Below are positions 7,639-8,944 of a stretch of DNA of 8,944 nucleotides, in pieces. Positions within the stretch are counted from its first letter, which is position 1, and each line of letters begins with the position of its first letter. The notes under the pieces were generated by a model. The model was not told where the DNA came from, did no database searches, and was given only the letters and a program-made list of their open reading frames with translations. Made by a program: the position numbers and the translations under genes. This stretch comes from Nitrosomonadales bacterium. Lineage in GTDB: Bacteria > Pseudomonadota > Gammaproteobacteria > Burkholderiales > SG8-41. The DNA is taken from assembly GCA_009885185.1 (NCBI GenBank), contig VFLF01000874.1, positions 1 to 8,944 of the forward strand, written 5' to 3'.

Positions 7639-7713
7639 GTTTGCCCGGCGGCAAGTGCATGAATAGGACAAGAATCCTATCGCAGTTTACCTACCCGGCT
7701 GCAAGTGCCAGAA

Positions 7714-7722
7714 TGGGATAAT
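7714..7722 (+). promoter_or_regulatory. Extended -10 promoter for the leader ORF and response regulator
   Basis: TGGGATAAT reads as a TGn extension followed by GATAAT, five of six consensus matches. There is no recognisable -35 at 16-18 bp, as is common for extended -10 promoters. The start point would fall near 7729, just before the GGGAGGG ribosome binding site at 7734. The element lies at the end of repeat unit 2. Confidence 0.42.
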
Positions 7723-7733
7723 ATGGATTAAGA

Positions 7734-7740
7734 GGGAGGG
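7734..7740 (+). promoter_or_regulatory. Strong ribosome binding site serving ATG 7747, not the response-regulator start
   Basis: A purine run ending GGGAGGG sits six bases before ATG 7747. It is 14 bases before an in-frame GTG (7755) of the response-regulator frame and far from that gene's likely ATG (7818). It therefore appears to drive a short leader ORF first. Confidence 0.5.
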
Positions 7741-7746
7741 CGACGG

Positions 7747-7815
7747 ATGAAATCGTGCCTGCATCGCATGGGTTTCATTATGTTAGGCACTTTAAATATG
7801 ACCGGGACTTTGTGA
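7747..7815 (+). CDS. Possible 22-codon leader peptide upstream of the response regulator
   Basis: This short ORF starts with ATG behind the best Shine-Dalgarno in the region, starts MKSCLHRMGF, and stops at TGA 7813-7815, two bases before the response-regulator ATG. It is in a different frame from that gene. The peptide has four methionines and several hydrophobic residues but matches no family I recognise. The geometry suits translational coupling by termination and reinitiation. The alternative is that it is meaningless and the regulator begins at GTG 7755 with an extended N-terminus, or that it is the relic of an ancestral start. Confidence 0.35.
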   Translation: MKSCLHRMGFIMLGTLNMTGTL

Positions 7816-7817
7816 TT

Positions 7818-8195
7818 ATGGCTGTGATCAAGCGCGCCTTGGTGGTTGATGATATTGCATCAAACCGCATGATTGCGGAGGCTGCTCTGAAAAAGCTCGG
7901 ATGGTCGGTACTGACCGCAGCCGATGGCCAGGAGGCGCTGGCCGTGCTGGAAAAAACGCACTGTGACCTGGTGTTGCTGGATATCAGCATGCCGGGCATG
8001 AGCGGCGTGGAAGTCTGTCAGCACATACGCTCCGACGCCGCCCATGCCGATGTGCCCGTGATCGCCTATACGGCGCACGCGCAGCCCGAAGACCGCGACA
8101 AATTCATTGCCAGCGGCTTCAACGAAGTATTGATCAAGCCTCTGAATCTCGAAAAGCTGTCCAGCATCATTTCGCATGTAATGCAACACAATTGA
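7818..8195 (+). CDS. Single-domain response regulator (CheY/DivK-like receiver, 125 aa)
   Basis: This is a stand-alone receiver domain that would accept phosphate from a histidine kinase or Hpt protein and act through protein contacts, since no output domain follows. Key residues are complete: acidic pair D11-D12 in LVVDD, phosphoacceptor D55 in LVLLDISMPGMSG, switch residue T85 in VIAYTAHA and K107-P108 in VLIKPLN. The ATG at 7818 puts the first strand at residue 6, usual for the family. The only close Shine-Dalgarno-like bases are a weak GGGA about 10 bases upstream. An in-frame GTG at 7755 would add 21 residues with no receiver similarity. It diverges from the GGDEF-EAL gene and runs tail to tail into the GluQRS gene with no gap. 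Possible partners in the window are the hybrid kinase and, functionally, the GGDEF-EAL protein; neither is proven. Confidence 0.93.
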   Translation: MAVIKRALVVDDIASNRMIAEAALKKLGWSVLTAADGQEALAVLEKTHCDLVLLDISMPGMSGVEVCQHIRSDAAHADVPVIAYTAHAQPEDRDKFIASGFNEVLIKPLNLEKLSSIISHVMQHN

Positions 8196-8944
8196 TCAGC
8201 CGACGGCGCGGAGGGTGCGCCGGGTTGGTACTCGCCTGCGGTCCCAGTGGGCGATGGCCCGGTGCCAGAGATCGGGCAGTGGGGCTAATGCTGCGACTGC
8301 CAGTTCATCCGCAGCGGTTTGTCCGAGAAATCGTAATGCACGGATGATTTCACGCGCGGGCTGTTGCGTGTCGATGGCACGGGCCAGCGTTTGCTTGGAA
8401 AGTTTTTCGCCGCGCTCGTTGACCGCCACCGGCAGGTGCGCGTAGCGCGGGGTGGGCAGGCCGAGTCGTTGTTGCAGGTAAATCTGCCGCGGCGTGGAGT
8501 CGAGCAAATCCGCTCCGCGAACGATATCGGTGATCCCTTGTTCGGCGTCATCGACTACTACAGCCATTTGATAGGCAAACAAGCCGTCGGCGCGATGCAC
8601 TACGAAGTCACCGGTGTCGCGTTCGATAGTCTGCGTGATCCTGCCTTGAATGGCGTCGTCAAATGCAATGGGCGTGTTATTCGTGAGTACTCGCGTGGCT
8701 CGCGCTTCGCGGCCTGCTGGCAAGCCATGGCGGCACGTGCCCGGATAAACAACCCCCTCGATGCCGTGCAACGCGGAGTCGGCAATCTCGCGCCGCGTGC
8801 AGCAGCACGGGTAGAGCATGCCGCGCGTGCGCAGTTTTGCCAGCGCGGCGTGGTAGGCATCGTTGCGCGTGCTTTGCATCATCACGGCTTCATCCCACTG
8901 CATACCCAGCAGTTCCAGCGTGCGCAGGATGTTGTCCGCCGCGC
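8196..8944 (-). CDS. gluQ: Glutamyl-Q tRNA(Asp) synthetase (GluQRS), 5' end cut by window edge
   Basis: GluQRS is a class I synthetase paralogue without an anticodon-binding domain. It activates glutamate and attaches it to queuosine at position 34 of tRNA(Asp). About 248 residues are visible. The frame is open to the window edge, starting in AADNILRTLELLG, so the N-terminal HIGH-like motif is outside. The first visible Met (8903-8901) is internal and not the start. Zinc-site ligands are visible as C-x-C in YPCCCTRREI and Y-x3-C in YPGTC, 18 residues apart (Cys to Tyr), a somewhat longer loop than I recall for E. coli YadB. The core AYQMAVVVDDAEQG, the segment IVRGADLLDSTPRQIYL and the KMSKS-like KLSKQ (8391-8405) fit GluQRS. 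The short tail after KLSKQ confirms that no anticodon domain follows. Its stop codon is directly adjacent to that of the response regulator. Confidence 0.95.
   Translation of the reverse strand, partial: AADNILRTLELLGMQWDEAVMMQSTRNDAYHAALAKLRTRGMLYPCCCTRREIADSALHGIEGVVYPGTCRHGLPAGREARATRVLTNNTPIAFDDAIQGRITQTIERDTGDFVVHRADGLFAYQMAVVVDDAEQGITDIVRGADLLDSTPRQIYLQQRLGLPTPRYAHLPVAVNERGEKLSKQTLARAIDTQQPAREIIRALRFLGQTAADELAVAALAPLPDLWHRAIAHWDRRRVPTRRTLRAVG

Larger units (their letters stand above)
7628..7723. repeat. Two imperfect tandem direct repeats (46 and 50 bp) in a divergent spacer
   Basis: Unit 1 (7628-7673) and unit 2 (7674-7723) are head to tail without a gap. Shared blocks in order are ATCyTATC, CAGTTT, CCCGGCkGCAAGTGC and GAATrGGAyAA. 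Unit 2 carries four extra bases between CAGTTT and CCCGG, accounting for the length difference. In unit 1, TTGCC-CGGC-GGCAA (7641-7654) is a short perfect hairpin that unit 2 does not keep. The outermost arms TTATCCCA (7631-7638) and TGGGATAA (7714-7721) form a perfect 8-bp inverted repeat. The position between divergent signalling genes suggests a duplicated regulatory site. I do not recognise it as a known repeat family. Confidence 0.75.

Noticed and set aside
7697..7713. TGGCAC and TTGCAG on the minus strand, resembling sigma-54 promoter halves
   Set aside because: The halves run together as TGGCACTTGCAG, without the ~5-bp spacer that places GG and GC about 10 bp apart.
7755..7817. GTG 7755 as the response-regulator start, adding 21 residues
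   Set aside because: The Shine-Dalgarno is 14 bases away and better placed for ATG 7747. The extra residues lie outside the receiver fold, which begins normally from ATG 7818. Kept as an alternative only.
8204..8222. Hairpin CGGCGC / GCGCCG just after the response-regulator stop, a possible terminator
   Set aside because: No T tract follows on either strand, and it lies inside the GluQRS coding sequence, so GC-rich coding chance is enough.

Overview
This window comes from a GC-rich Gram-negative bacterium, most likely a proteobacterium and perhaps a betaproteobacterium. The evidence is a glutamyl-Q tRNA(Asp) synthetase homologue, a lipoprotein signal with an L-A-G-C lipobox, a two-TM Cache-type sensor kinase and a PAS-GGDEF-EAL protein. 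The lineage is inferred from protein style only; no database search was possible.

Layout from left to right. (1) Bases 1-3634, minus strand: a very large membrane hybrid sensor histidine kinase (TM, Cache/PDC-like sensor, TM, four PAS, HisKA, HATPase, REC). Its frame is open for 1211 codons and runs off the left edge just after the receiver domain. (2) 3695-4090, minus: a carboxymuconolactone decarboxylase family protein, 60 bp upstream of the kinase on the same strand. (3) 4091-4232: an AT-rich divergent intergenic region. (4) 4233-5087, plus: a patatin-like lipoprotein. (5) 5096-7618, minus: a soluble PAS-PAS-PAS-GGDEF-EAL cyclic-di-GMP protein with both enzyme sites apparently intact, ending 8 bp from the patatin gene tail to tail. 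(6) 7619-7746: a regulatory spacer built from two imperfect tandem repeats, with outward-facing -10-like elements. (7) 7747-7815: a possible leader peptide. (8) 7818-8195, plus: a single-domain CheY/DivK-like response regulator. (9) 8196-8944, minus: GluQRS, lacking its N-terminus at the right edge. Its stop codon abuts the response-regulator stop.

Three of the six main genes are signal-transduction genes: hybrid kinase, c-di-GMP enzyme and lone receiver. A plausible but unproven reading is a local signalling cluster in which an extracytoplasmic signal sensed by the kinase is passed to receiver domains and connected to c-di-GMP turnover. No Hpt domain is visible, so any phosphorelay would need a partner elsewhere. 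The decarboxylase-family gene, the patatin and GluQRS have no obvious shared pathway with these.

The least ordinary stretch is 7619-7818. It combines a duplicated ~46-50 bp motif, an 8-bp inverted repeat whose arms look like divergent extended -10 elements, and a short ORF with a strong ribosome binding site ending two bases before the response-regulator ATG. No CRISPR array, tRNA, rRNA, insertion sequence or clear intrinsic terminator was seen. I found no convincing evidence of a wholly new system.
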